A DNA stretch of 64,000 nt, taken from contig NZ_KB893177.1 of the NCBI RefSeq assembly GCF_000374025.1, positions 1 through 64,000 on the forward strand, written 5' to 3'. Of this stretch, positions 6,512-15,023 are shown in pieces. Source of the DNA: Spirosoma panaciterrae DSM 21099 (lineage in GTDB: Bacteria > Bacteroidota > Bacteroidia > Cytophagales > Spirosomataceae). A program made the translations under genes and the position numbers. The stretch's first letter is position 1. Each line of letters starts with the position of its first letter. The notes under the pieces were generated by a model. That model saw nothing but the letters and a program-made list of their open reading frames with translations, had not been told where the DNA came from and did not search any database.

Positions 6512-8734
6512 ATGAATGTCTCGATTAATCAACCTGCTGATGCGGCTTCTAACCTGGTTAAGCCCGGCAAGGTTTCCATTGGGCAGCAACCACCCGGCGG
6601 TGATACACTGGTGGAACGTTTCGCCTACGACAACAAAATTGTCCGTGACTTTGCTGTAGCATCGATCATCTGGGGCATCATCGGGATGCTCGTGGGTGTC
6701 ATTGCCGCCACCCAATTGTTCGCTCCAGCCGCCAACCTGGGCAATCAGTATACCACCTTCGGCCGGATTCGTCCGCTGCACACCAACGCGGTCATTTTTG
6801 CTTTTGTGGGCAATGCCATTTTTATGGGCGTGTATTACTCGCTCCAACGGCTCTGCAAAACCCGGATGTTCAGCGACGTACTGAGCAAAATTCACTTCTG
6901 GGGCTGGCAATTGATTATTCTGTCGGCCGTGGCAACACTACCCCTCGGCCTTACCAGTTCGAAAGAATACGCCGAGCTGGAATGGCCTATCGACATTGCC
7001 ATTACGCTGATCTGGGTGGTTTTTGGTATCAATATGTTCGGCACCATCGTAAAACGACGTGAGCGGCACCTGTACGTAGCCATCTGGTTTTACATTGCTA
7101 CGTTCGTAACGGTCGCCGTGCTGCACATCGTCAATTCGATGGAGATGCCGGTAAGCTTCCTGAAAAGCTATTCGATGTATGCGGGTGTACAGGATGCGCT
7201 GGTTCAGTGGTGGTATGGGCACAATGCTGTAGCGTTCTTCCTGACTACACCCTACCTGGGCATGATGTACTACTTCCTGCCTAAGATGGCCAACCGTCCG
7301 GTTTATTCGTACCGACTATCGATTCTACACTTCTGGGCGTTGATATTCCTTTACATTTGGGCGGGGCCTCACCATCTGTTGTACAGTTCCCTTCCCGACT
7401 GGGCGCAATCGCTCGGAACCGTTTTCTCGATCATGCTGATTGCCCCATCGTGGGGTGGTATGATCAATGGTCTGCTGACGCTGCGCGGTGCCTGGGATAA
7501 AGTTCGGGAAGATACCCTTCTGAAATTCATGGTCGTTGGTCTGACCGCCTATGGTATGGCCACGCTGGAAGGGCCGCTACTCTCGCTCAAAAACGTGAAT
7601 GCCATTGCCCACTTTACCGACTGGATCGTAGCGCACGTACACGTTGGAGCATTAGGCTGGAACGGCTTCCTGACGTTTGCGATGCTGTACTGGCTCATTC
7701 CACGCATCTATCGTACACCGCTGTACTCGAAAAAACTGCTGAATTTCCACTTCTGGATCGGCACGCTGGGTATTCTGTTCTATGCCATTCCCATGTATAT
7801 ATCGGGGTTCACGCAGGGCATGATGTGGAAAGAATTTACAGATGCCAGCGTCCTGAAATACCCGACATTCCTCGAAACAACCCTGCAAATTCTGCCGATG
7901 CATATGATGCGGGCACTGGGTGGAACGCTGTACTTGCTGGGAGCCATTCTGATGGGCTACAACCTCTTCAAAACCATGGCTGCAGGAAAACTGGTGGCCA
8001 ACGAAGAAGCTGAAGCCTATGCCTTGCCCGTTAGCTTCAAACCAACCGGTAGCGAAACCTACTGGCACCGTTGGCTGGAACGCAAGCCTTTCCAGTTCCT
8101 GGTTGCATCGCTGGTTGTTATCCTGATTGGTTCGCTCATCGAGCTTATCCCAACGTTCATGGTCAAATCGAACGTACCGACCATTGCTTCTGTACAGCCG
8201 TATACCGCCCTTGAAGTGCAAGGCCGTGACCTCTTCATCCGCGAAGGCTGCGTAAGCTGTCACAGTCAGTTGGTACGACCCTTCCGGTCCGAAACCGAAC
8301 GGTATGGCGAATACTCGAAAGCAGGTGAGTTCGTATACGATCACCCATTCCTGTGGGGCAGCAAACGGACGGGGCCCGACCTTCACCGCGAAGGCGGCAA
8401 ATACCCCGACTCCTGGCACTACCACCACATGAACGATCCAACGTCGATGTCGCCAGGCTCCGTTATGCCTTCCTATCCATGGCTGATTACGCAGCAACTC
8501 GATGTTTCGACCACCTCGGCTAAACTCCGCGCCCTGAACAAGATCGGTGTTCCCTATGATGATCTCGCCATTGCTCAGGCCAACGACGATCTGACCAAAC
8601 AAGCCACCGAAGTCAGCGGCCGACTAGCCAAGGAAGGGATCAATGTCAAACCCGACCGCGAAATCGTGGCCCTCATTGCCTACCTGCAACGGCTGGGAAC
8701 GGATATCAAGAAAATGGAAACTGCACAAAAATAA
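6512..8734 (+). CDS. ccoNO: cbb3-type cytochrome oxidase, fused CcoN-CcoO
   Basis: A 740-aa fusion of subunits I and II, as is usual in Bacteroidota. The CcoN part (about 40-490) has twelve helices, heme ligand H90, CuB ligands H237 (WYGHN) and H287/H288 (GPHH), and the heme ligand pair H375/H377 in AHVHVG. After a linker, one helix (about 528-548) anchors the CcoO part, which carries a single heme c site CVSCH at 580-584 followed by SQLVRPF and GPDL. The enzyme reduces O2 to water at high affinity and pumps protons across the inner membrane. The long open frame on the opposite strand (7652-8602) is a shadow of this gene. Confidence 0.97.
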   Translation: MNVSINQPADAASNLVKPGKVSIGQQPPGGDTLVERFAYDNKIVRDFAVASIIWGIIGMLVGVIAATQLFAPAANLGNQYTTFGRIRPLHTNAVIFAFVGNAIFMGVYYSLQRLCKTRMFSDVLSKIHFWGWQLIILSAVATLPLGLTSSKEYAELEWPIDIAITLIWVVFGINMFGTIVKRRERHLYVAIWFYIATFVTVAVLHIVNSMEMPVSFLKSYSMYAGVQDALVQWWYGHNAVAFFLTTPYLGMMYYFLPKMANRPVYSYRLSILHFWALIFLYIWAGPHHLLYSSLPDWAQSLGTVFSIMLIAPSWGGMINGLLTLRGAWDKVREDTLLKFMVVGLTAYGMATLEGPLLSLKNVNAIAHFTDWIVAHVHVGALGWNGFLTFAMLYWLIPRIYRTPLYSKKLLNFHFWIGTLGILFYAIPMYISGFTQGMMWKEFTDASVLKYPTFLETTLQILPMHMMRALGGTLYLLGAILMGYNLFKTMAAGKLVANEEAEAYALPVSFKPTGSETYWHRWLERKPFQFLVASLVVILIGSLIELIPTFMVKSNVPTIASVQPYTALEVQGRDLFIREGCVSCHSQLVRPFRSETERYGEYSKAGEFVYDHPFLWGSKRTGPDLHREGGKYPDSWHYHHMNDPTSMSPGSVMPSYPWLITQQLDVSTTSAKLRALNKIGVPYDDLAIAQANDDLTKQATEVSGRLAKEGINVKPDREIVALIAYLQRLGTDIKKMETAQK

Positions 8735-8737
8735 GTA

Positions 8738-8817
8738 GTAGGAGCGAGGAGTGAGTATTGGGAGGGCTGGCGCAAGCCAATGGCTACCGAATGGGTTCTC
8801 TCACTCCTCGCTCCTAC
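8738..8817. repeat. 18-bp perfect inverted repeat in ccoNO-ccoQ gap
   Basis: Arms 8738-8755 (gtaggagcgaggagtgag) and 8800-8817 pair perfectly around 44 nt. It begins 3 bp after the ccoNO stop, inside an operon, and lacks a T-run, so it may set differential stability of the flanking mRNA segments. Confidence 0.7.
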
Positions 8818-8839
8818 ATACTAACTCCTTCAAGAAGCC

Positions 8840-9010
8840 ATGTTCAAGCAATTCATATCAGCCATTCCGGGAGCAGACGTCTATATGATCGGCTCGTTCC
8901 TGACGTTTTTCGCCTTTTTCCTGCTGGTGGGACTGTACCTGTTTCTCGCCGACAAACGCCACATGCAGCAAATGAGTAACCTGCCCCTCGACGAATCCAG
9001 CGAGGTTTAA
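8840..9010 (+). CDS. ccoQ: CcoQ-like cbb3 subunit
   Basis: A 56-aa protein, ATG 8840 to TAA 9008-9010, with one transmembrane helix (FLTFFAFFLLVGLYLF) followed by ADKRHMQQM and an acidic tail. Size, topology and position between ccoNO and ccoP match CcoQ/FixQ, the small subunit that stabilises the oxidase complex. CcoQ is weakly conserved, so context carries much of the assignment. Confidence 0.82.
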   Translation: MFKQFISAIPGADVYMIGSFLTFFAFFLLVGLYLFLADKRHMQQMSNLPLDESSEV

Positions 9011-9022
9011 CCGATCTAATTT

Positions 9023-9838
9023 ATGAATCTTCTCGTAACAACTTTGTTTGACCCGACAACTGGCAAATCGATCTGGGATTTAAGCTCCGGCGAAGACCTG
9101 CTGTGGGTCATGGTGATGATCTTCGTGACCGTTGCCACTGGATTGCTACTCGTTATTACGCTTTATCTGGCTTATGTCCTGCGTCAGGCGCTGGGGCTAA
9201 AATCGACTGCTTCGGCTAAACCGGCCGATAATCGGACAGCCTGGCAAAAATGGGCCGGTCTGCACACCCTGAGTACCGAAAAAGACCTGATGCTGGAACA
9301 TGCCTACGATGGTATTGCCGAACTCGACAACCCCACCCCGCCCTGGTTCATGGGTCTGTTTTACCTGACCATCGGCTTTGCTGCCATTTATTTGCTGATT
9401 TTCCATGTGATCGGTACGGGGAATGTGATGGAACAGGAGTACACGCAGGAGGTGGCCGTTGCCGAAAAACAACGCGAAGCCTACGTGAAGCTCGTAGCTG
9501 GTAAAATCAACGAAAATACGGTTACCAAACTTACTGAAGCCAAAGGATTAGATGCCGGAAAAACGCTGTTCAACCAATATTGTACAGCCTGCCACGGCCA
9601 GAATGGCGAAGGGAAAGTAGGCCCGAACCTGACCGATGAATACTGGCTGCATGGTGGCTCTATCAAAGACGTTTTCCACACCGTTACCGAAGGCGTTCCC
9701 GACAAAGGGATGATTTCCTGGAAAAAGCAGCTTAACCCGCTTCAGATTCAGCAGGTATCCAGCTATATCCTGTCTCTACAGGGCACTAAACCGATTGGGG
9801 CCAAAGAACCCCAGGGCGAGAAAGTAGCGATAAATTAA
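9023..9838 (+). CDS. ccoP: cbb3 oxidase subunit III, mono-heme CcoP
   Basis: A 271-aa membrane-anchored cytochrome c. Two helices lie at about 25-55 and 108-130; the second follows YDGIAELDNPTPPWF, the FixP_N signature. The periplasmic domain has one heme c motif, CTACH at 187-191, and a likely axial ligand M230. Classical proteobacterial CcoP has two CxxCH motifs; only one is present here, as in other Bacteroidota. It accepts electrons from cytochrome c and passes them to the CcoO heme. It starts 12 bp after ccoQ. Confidence 0.95.
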   Translation: MNLLVTTLFDPTTGKSIWDLSSGEDLLWVMVMIFVTVATGLLLVITLYLAYVLRQALGLKSTASAKPADNRTAWQKWAGLHTLSTEKDLMLEHAYDGIAELDNPTPPWFMGLFYLTIGFAAIYLLIFHVIGTGNVMEQEYTQEVAVAEKQREAYVKLVAGKINENTVTKLTEAKGLDAGKTLFNQYCTACHGQNGEGKVGPNLTDEYWLHGGSIKDVFHTVTEGVPDKGMISWKKQLNPLQIQQVSSYILSLQGTKPIGAKEPQGEKVAIN

Positions 9839-9846
9839 GCATGACT

Positions 9847-9941
9847 ATTGCACAGAGATACACAAAGAACCACAGAGTCCCACAGAGAAATAATAGATAG
9901 TTCTGTGAATCTCTATACACCTCTGTGTATCTCTGTGCAAT
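9847..9941. repeat. 21-bp inverted repeat (20/21) in ccoP-ccoG gap
   Basis: Arms 9847-9867 (attgcacagagatacacaaag) and 9921-9941 pair at 20 of 21 positions. The spacer contains further copies of the word cacagag. It starts 8 bp after the ccoP stop, inside the operon. Confidence 0.7.
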
Positions 9942-9961
9942 AACTTCCAACAACGAAATCA

Positions 9962-11410
9962 ATGAACGCAACACTCAACGCTCCTCCTGAAAAGAAACCC
10001 AACCCTACGTTTGGTAAGCGGGAATGGCTCTATCCACGGGTGGTGAAAGGGCGGTATTATCGCTGGCGAAATATCGTATCCTGGGTTCTACTGGCCGCTC
10101 TCTTTTCCGGGCCTTTTTTGACCTATAATGGCCAGCCGCTGTTCCTGTTCAATATTCTGGAACGGAAATTCAATTTCTTCGGGGTTACCTTCTGGCCGCA
10201 GGATTTTTATCTGGTCGCCATTGGGATGCTGGCTTTTATTGTCTTCATCGTTCTGTTCACAACAATCTACGGACGTGTATTTTGCGGATGGGCCTGCCCA
10301 CAGACCATTTTCATGGAAATGGTTTTCCGACGCATCGAAATCTGGATTGAAGGCGATCAGAATGCTCGCAAACGACTGGATGCGTCTCCGTGGACTACCG
10401 AAAAAATCCTCAAAAAATCGGCTAAATACAGCCTCTTTTTCCTGCTTTCGTTTGCCATCAGCAATACGTTTCTGGCGTATATCATCGGGAAAGATGCCTT
10501 GCTTGCCATCATGACCGACAATCCGGCCAATCACCTGGCCGGGCTAATGGCCATCTTGTTGTTCACTGGCGTTTTTTATACCGTATATGCCCATGTGCGC
10601 GAATACGTATGCACCACCATTTGCCCATATGGTCGTCTGCAAAGCGTAATGCTGGACAAAAACTCGGTGCTGATAACGTACGACGAAGTACGGGGCGAGC
10701 CAAGAGGAAAAATGCAGAGGGAAAAGGGCATGGAGCAAAGGATACAAGCTGACGCTAAGAGTTTCCACCCCTTGCCCCTAGCCACTAGCTCTCAGCCCAA
10801 AGGCGACTGCATCGACTGCAAGCTGTGCGTTCAGGTCTGCCCAACGGGTATCGACATTCGAAACGGCAACCAGATGGAATGCGTAAACTGTACCTTGTGT
10901 ATCGATGCCTGCGATGACATTATGGACAAAATTGGTCGTCCGCGTGGTCTTATCCGATACGATTCGCTCGAAGGCGTCCGAACGCAAAAGCCGTGGCGGA
11001 TTACCACTCGTATGGTGGCCTATAGCCTTATTCTGGTATTGCTCATGAGCGTATGGGGCTTTCTGCTGGTGAGCCGGAGCGACCTCGACACCACCATTCT
11101 TCGGGCACCGGGCCAATTATTCCAGCGCGAGCCAGGCGGTATGATTTCCGATCTGTATCTGGTCGAGCTGGTCAACAAAACGCATAAAGATAAGCCCGTT
11201 TCGTTCCGGGTGGCTTATCCGGGCGCCAAACTGCGGATGGTTCAACCCATCACAAAAGCACCTGCCGATGATCTGACAAAAGGAATGTTTTTCATTCTAC
11301 TTCCCGAAAAATCGATCCATCAGAACAGCACCAAACTCGTTATCGAAGTACTCTCCGATGGCGAAGTTGTCGATAAAGTAAATACAACCTTTCTGGGGCC
11401 TGTACAATGA
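9962..11410 (+). CDS. ccoG: cbb3 oxidase assembly ferredoxin CcoG
   Basis: A 482-aa polyferredoxin-like membrane protein (FixG/RdxA family) needed for copper delivery to the cbb3 oxidase, acting as a cupric reductase in other bacteria. Membrane helices occupy about residues 35-225 and one more lies near 355. Two [4Fe-4S] clusters are indicated by CIDCKLCVQVCP and CVNCTLCIDACD. The C-terminal FixG_C domain is Ig-like and periplasmic. Residues about 240-278, between GEPRG and the first cluster, are longer than usual and of odd composition (see findings). Confidence 0.95.
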   Translation: MNATLNAPPEKKPNPTFGKREWLYPRVVKGRYYRWRNIVSWVLLAALFSGPFLTYNGQPLFLFNILERKFNFFGVTFWPQDFYLVAIGMLAFIVFIVLFTTIYGRVFCGWACPQTIFMEMVFRRIEIWIEGDQNARKRLDASPWTTEKILKKSAKYSLFFLLSFAISNTFLAYIIGKDALLAIMTDNPANHLAGLMAILLFTGVFYTVYAHVREYVCTTICPYGRLQSVMLDKNSVLITYDEVRGEPRGKMQREKGMEQRIQADAKSFHPLPLATSSQPKGDCIDCKLCVQVCPTGIDIRNGNQMECVNCTLCIDACDDIMDKIGRPRGLIRYDSLEGVRTQKPWRITTRMVAYSLILVLLMSVWGFLLVSRSDLDTTILRAPGQLFQREPGGMISDLYLVELVNKTHKDKPVSFRVAYPGAKLRMVQPITKAPADDLTKGMFFILLPEKSIHQNSTKLVIEVLSDGEVVDKVNTTFLGPVQ

Positions 11411-11467
11411 TTGAATTGTTGAATGATTGAATGCTACTGTGGCGCATGATTCAACAATTCAATCATT
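11406..11467. repeat. 19-bp perfect inverted repeat over ccoG stop
   Basis: Arms 11406-11424 (aatgattgaattgttgaat) and 11449-11467 pair perfectly around 24 nt. The left arm includes the ccoG stop codon (11408-11410). Downstream to 11505 the same words (tcaatcattcaac) recur. It lies inside the operon, before ccoH. Confidence 0.7.
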
Positions 11468-11513
11468 CAACATTTCAATCACTCAACAATTCTATCATTC
11501 AATCATTAAAACT

Positions 11514-11939
11514 ATGAACTGGGGGAAATCAATTGTTCTTGTATTTGTGCTCTTTGCGGGTTTTATCGGTACGATGGTGTATCAGATGAGCCGCGAGCAT
11601 ATCGATCTGGTAAGTGACAACTATTACCAGAATGAACTAGATTATCAGCGGCAAATTGACCGCGAGAAGAATGCCCGGCAAAATACCGATGCCGTCATTA
11701 CCAATCAGCCCGATCAGCAGCAGGTCGTCTGCGAACTACCCAACACCCTGCAAAATGGTCAGATCGTTTTTTACCGCCCCGGCGACCGGAAGCAGGACTT
11801 TAAGGTAACGATTCCGGCCAGCCACGAAGCACAGAAGGTGATTTCGACGGCCACTCTGGCGCGTGGCCTCTGGCGCGTGCAGTTTACCTGGTCGGATGGC
11901 AACCGCGAATATTATCAGGAAAGTCAACTTTATTTATAA
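11514..11939 (+). CDS. ccoH: cbb3 oxidase assembly protein CcoH/FixH
   Basis: A 141-aa protein with one N-terminal helix (SIVLVFVLFAGFIGTMVY) and a periplasmic domain of FixH type, including the conserved SDNYYQNELDYQRQID segment. CcoH associates with the oxidase and is needed for stable assembly. The ATG at 11514 is chosen over an earlier in-frame ATG at 11427 because the extra 29 codons come entirely from the repetitive inverted-repeat region and hide the membrane anchor. It lies 3 bp before the next gene. Confidence 0.9.
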   Translation: MNWGKSIVLVFVLFAGFIGTMVYQMSREHIDLVSDNYYQNELDYQRQIDREKNARQNTDAVITNQPDQQQVVCELPNTLQNGQIVFYRPGDRKQDFKVTIPASHEAQKVISTATLARGLWRVQFTWSDGNREYYQESQLYL

Positions 11940-11942
11940 CCC

Positions 11943-12638
11943 ATGTCGCCCTGGCTTGCTACCGCTTTTGTTACGGGCCTGATCAGCAGCCTGCACTGTG
12001 TGGGTATGTGCGGACCGTTGGTGGCTGCTCTACCCGTCGGGCGAATCCCGAAGCACGCACGCTGGAAAGCCGTTGGCCTATACCACGTGGGTCGTGTTGC
12101 TACGTACAGTACCCTGGGCGTACTGGCCGGTACCATGAGCCTGGGGTTACACCTTATGGGTTGGCAACGTCCGCTGGCCGTCGTCAGTGGGGTTGTGTTG
12201 CTGATTAGTTTTTTGTGGCGGAAAGGCTTACCTACCCGTTTACGCTGGCCCTGGCTCGATAGCCAGATCACCCGAATTTTCCGCCAGCATCTGCAACAAC
12301 CCGGCTGGCTGGGTTTTGGCCTTCTGGGTATTCTGAACGGCCTGCTTCCCTGCGGATTCACATACCTCGCCCTGGCTGGCACCTTAGCCACCAATACCCC
12401 ATTGGCAGGCGCTTCGTACATGCTCCTGTTCGGCCTGGGAACGCTTCCCGCCCTACTGGGTGTCAATCTGATGACCGGCTGGCTCTCAATTCTTGGTCGT
12501 CAGTATCTGAACCGCGCCCTTTCAATAGCCACGGTTGCGGTGGCTTTATTACTCATCAGCCGGGGGCTGGCGCACTATCAACTCCCCATCAGCGTTCAGG
12601 ACGCTATACCGATGTGCCACAGCCTGTTAGCGAAGTAG
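11943..12638 (+). CDS. TauE/SafE-like membrane protein (COG2836)
   Basis: A 231-aa protein with six hydrophobic segments and the motif HCVGMCGP near residue 18, with a second LLPCGF motif near 137. These mark the DsbD_2/COG2836 family labelled 'sulfite exporter TauE/SafE', whose members sit in cbb3 clusters of many bacteria. The paired cysteines in the first and fourth segments suggest metal or thiol chemistry, and a role in copper supply to the oxidase is a reasonable inference. It starts 3 bp after ccoH and ends the operon. Confidence 0.85.
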   Translation: MSPWLATAFVTGLISSLHCVGMCGPLVAALPVGRIPKHARWKAVGLYHVGRVATYSTLGVLAGTMSLGLHLMGWQRPLAVVSGVVLLISFLWRKGLPTRLRWPWLDSQITRIFRQHLQQPGWLGFGLLGILNGLLPCGFTYLALAGTLATNTPLAGASYMLLFGLGTLPALLGVNLMTGWLSILGRQYLNRALSIATVAVALLLISRGLAHYQLPISVQDAIPMCHSLLAK

Positions 12639-12668
12639 CTGCGCATCATTCCCTAAACTCTAAGTGCT

Positions 12669-12956
12669 TTAGTTGATTCCTCCTGACATGAGGTACATCA
12701 TATATACTACCCAGGGAAGTCCAATCAGCAGGGCTATTGCGGAAAGAATTTCCTTTCCTTTCACATTCGAAAAAAGGTAAACAAGGAAGCTATAGGCGAT
12801 TAGCAGAAGTCCAGAGAGTTCCAGCCCAAAAACCATCAAAATTTGCCCTAATAAACCGGTTGCTGGCCAATGACGGAAGTTCTCGTAGACGATAGGAAAT
12901 ACCAAAACGAGCAATAGCAAGATTAGCCCGTAAAGTGATCGATTTTCATGTTTCAT
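12669..12956 (-). CDS. Small three-helix membrane protein, unknown
   Basis: A 95-aa protein almost entirely hydrophobic, with helices at about 9-24, 34-62 and 72-90 and short charged loops (ENRS, NVKGKE). I do not recognise a family. It converges on the cbb3 operon with 30 bp between the stops. The codon pattern and clean ATG suggest a real gene. Confidence 0.6.
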   Translation of the reverse strand: MKHENRSLYGLILLLLVLVFPIVYENFRHWPATGLLGQILMVFGLELSGLLLIAYSFLVYLFSNVKGKEILSAIALLIGLPWVVYMMYLMSGGIN

Positions 12957-12998
12957 CTAAACTCTTTTTGTAAAAGCTTCAACCAAAAGTCGAATCGC

Positions 12999-13161
12999 CT
13001 ACGATTCATGTTTAGGGTTTTCATAAAACTGCTTTAGGTTGGTAGGATCGTCAGATGTAAACCTTTGAAGGCCTTCTACCAAAGATTCATGAAAAAGCCC
13101 TGTATTCCTATTCAATAAGAATACGTTAATAGCTTCTTTGCTGTATGCAGGTGTTTGTAGC
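12999..13161 (-). pseudogene. Coding-like stretch without start, possible gene remnant
   Basis: On the minus strand a frame offset by one base from the upstream gene is open for about 54 codons and ends TAG at 13001-12999. Its translation has natural protein composition, for example SKEAINVFLLNRNTGLF and SDDPTNLKQFYENPK, but has no ATG; a TTG near the middle is the only alternative start. It may be the tail of a degraded gene, or of the upstream gene before a frameshift near 13165. Confidence 0.35.
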
Positions 13162-13593
13162 CTATCCCAGATACGTTGGTTTTAAACGGCGTTGAATCCG
13201 CTTCGGTAACGGAACTCCTGCCTGATACGCTTTAAGAAGCCTCTCTTCCCGACGATGCCCAAACCGAGCTTTTTTAATCACGCCAACCCCTATTGATAGT
13301 AAACCAACGACGCCAGCCGGAGCCCCGGCAGGCAAAGCAATAAACCCTATCAGATTACAGCCCCCTACCATGGTATACGTTTTCCCGGATGACCGTTTGT
13401 TGGCAAAAAGTTGCTGCACAGCCAGGGACGTATCCTGCCTGGAATCGATTTTCGTGGGCAAAACTGGTAACCTGTGCTGGCTTGAGATAGTAGTAGCAAT
13501 CCTTTCGACCATTACTGAATCAGGTTGCGCATATCCATAAGGAGAAGCCGTTCCGAACAAAACGATAAGTAGCCCATAGTACTTACGGTTCAT
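13162..13593 (-). CDS. Secreted/membrane-associated hypothetical protein
   Basis: A 143-aa protein with a signal peptide ending near YGYAQ, a polar middle, a glycine-rich hydrophobic hairpin at about 75-108 (GFIALPAGAPAGVVGLLSIGVG) and a strongly basic tail (FGHRREERLLKAYQAG, LPKRIQRRLKP). This layout recurs in small Bacteroidota proteins without known function. A role at the inner or outer membrane is likely; nothing more can be said. Confidence 0.65.
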   Translation of the reverse strand: MNRKYYGLLIVLFGTASPYGYAQPDSVMVERIATTISSQHRLPVLPTKIDSRQDTSLAVQQLFANKRSSGKTYTMVGGCNLIGFIALPAGAPAGVVGLLSIGVGVIKKARFGHRREERLLKAYQAGVPLPKRIQRRLKPTYLG

Positions 13594-13702
13594 TTTGTTT
13601 GTGCTTTATAGGTAAATACCAACTCATTTCCCTACCAATATAGCCAATTCCAGCCACTTACAGGCTACTAATATCCTTAAGAAGCAGTAACTCAAAGCAC
13701 GT

Positions 13703-14002
13703 CTACTTGATAGCTAGTTGTGAAGGTAGCGCAGCATGGTCAATCGGGCCTCCATACCGCCACAATTCGAACCCCTGTTGAAGCAACACGCAGGCAGGAA
13801 AGCTTGTAAAGCCAAAACTTCGAACGACCTCAGGATGTGTGGCTTCGTCGATGCACATGATCTGTATGCCCGGATTGACAAGCAACCGAAGTTTCGCCAG
13901 CAGCCAGTCCATATCCAGGTGGTGTGAACTACTGACGGATGTACAGACCAGTAAGATAGGCTGCTGTGGCAAAGCCGAAAATGCAGAAGTCGTGGGTGCC
14001 AT
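13703..14002 (-). CDS. Thioredoxin-fold protein lacking CxxC
   Basis: A 99-aa thioredoxin-like protein. The second half keeps the fold signature: a beta strand IQIMCIDEATHPEVV, then FGFTSFPACVLLQQG with the cis-proline position, then a GG turn. In the place of the active-site CxxC there is only one cysteine (LLVCTSVSSSHH), so disulfide exchange by the usual mechanism is unlikely. The ATG at 14002 is preferred; the upstream extension is cysteine- and threonine-rich and not family-like. It is divergent from the universal stress protein gene, with 267 bp between them. Confidence 0.6.
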   Translation of the reverse strand: MAPTTSAFSALPQQPILLVCTSVSSSHHLDMDWLLAKLRLLVNPGIQIMCIDEATHPEVVRSFGFTSFPACVLLQQGFELWRYGGPIDHAALPSQLAIK

Positions 14003-14269
14003 GTGACAAAGGCAATTAGTAGCCGTAAAGTTGGCGGTCCCTTTCGGCAAAATTCTTGAGGCAGGTCAAGCCCCAGGCAGATTTTTGTCACTCAGATATA
14101 TCATTTTTCTGACAAAGCTCTTCTCGCCATACGTTTTTCAGTCACAGCTCCATCATCCCGGAAATCCAGCTTATTGGCTGACCAGAATCAGGCCTATGCC
14201 TAACGTTACTCATAATGCATCGTGGCGAACTCCCCTAATTTTGACAGGAACACTCGCTAGGATTACGCA

Positions 14270-14728
14270 ATGAAAAAAGCTCTTTTGCTCACGGATGGTT
14301 CGGTCGATATGGCACTGTCGTTCAATCGGTGGCTGGAAACTCAGTCGGAGCCCATTGACCTGACGGTGGTCTACGCGTTTGATCTTAACAAGCGTGCCGA
14401 TCAGCCGCTAAAAGCATCCCTGTTTCGGGAAGCCAAACAAACGGCCAATGAGCAGTTGACGCGTTGGGTAAGCTTCCTGTCAAAAACTGCCTTAGGTGAG
14501 TTTCGTACCGAAATTTTACTGGGCGAACCCGAACTGGTCCTAACCATTCATTTACTCCTTCGTCGATACGATTATTTACTGATCGATCTTAATCAAAACG
14601 ACGCTTTATCAACATACCGGGCCTGTCAGCGTCAGATCAACACACAACTACGCTGCCTGAGCCTACGCCAGAATCCTGACTGTCTGGTCGAACAAACGCA
14701 GGAAGTAAGCTATGCTTTTGCTGGTTAG
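14270..14728 (+). CDS. Universal stress protein-like
   Basis: A 152-aa cytoplasmic protein. The opening strand MKKALLLTDGSVDMALSF and the later LTVVYAFD strand have the Rossmann-like pattern of the UspA family, with a long helical middle. The C-terminal GxxG-(S/T) ATP-binding motif of ATP-binding Usp proteins is not evident, so it is probably of the non-binding type or a distant member. A terminator follows at 14801. Confidence 0.6.
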   Translation: MKKALLLTDGSVDMALSFNRWLETQSEPIDLTVVYAFDLNKRADQPLKASLFREAKQTANEQLTRWVSFLSKTALGEFRTEILLGEPELVLTIHLLLRRYDYLLIDLNQNDALSTYRACQRQINTQLRCLSLRQNPDCLVEQTQEVSYAFAG

Positions 14729-14800
14729 GAAGCGTGCTTCTACCAGTGCTACTGAGTTTTATAGTGAGATAAGTTGAGTTTAGTGTTTGCGTTGCTATTT

Positions 14801-14836
14801 AACCAGCCTGACCGATTCGGGCTGGTTACTTTTTTT
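14801..14836 (+). terminator. Rho-independent terminator
   Basis: An 8-bp stem aaccagcc/ggctggtt (14801-14808 and 14820-14827) is followed by ac and seven T. It lies 72 bp after the universal stress protein stop. Confidence 0.85.
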
Positions 14837-15023
14837 AATGGAAATTAAATAACTCCTACCGTAAGCAAACGGGTTGCTTTTGCAGACAATGCCGATGACC
14901 GAACTCCTGTGATGTATACTTAGTAGGGCATTTTATTCGATTTACTTCGCTAAATAGCATCGGAGAAGCAACAAATTCAGGTCTATACGGTTTAGTTCTT
15001 CTGACGCTTATACCGATTTTTAG

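Noticed and set aside
7652..8602. 316-aa open frame on the minus strand
   Set aside because: It lies wholly antisense to ccoNO, which has full family conservation; the frame is a by-product of codon bias.
9841..9945. Possible CRISPR-like repeats (cacagag units)
   Set aside because: Units are short, irregular and arranged as an inverted repeat; there are no spacers of constant length and no cas genes in the window.
11427..11513. Upstream start for ccoH
   Set aside because: The 29 added codons consist of the repetitive hairpin DNA and would bury the membrane anchor.
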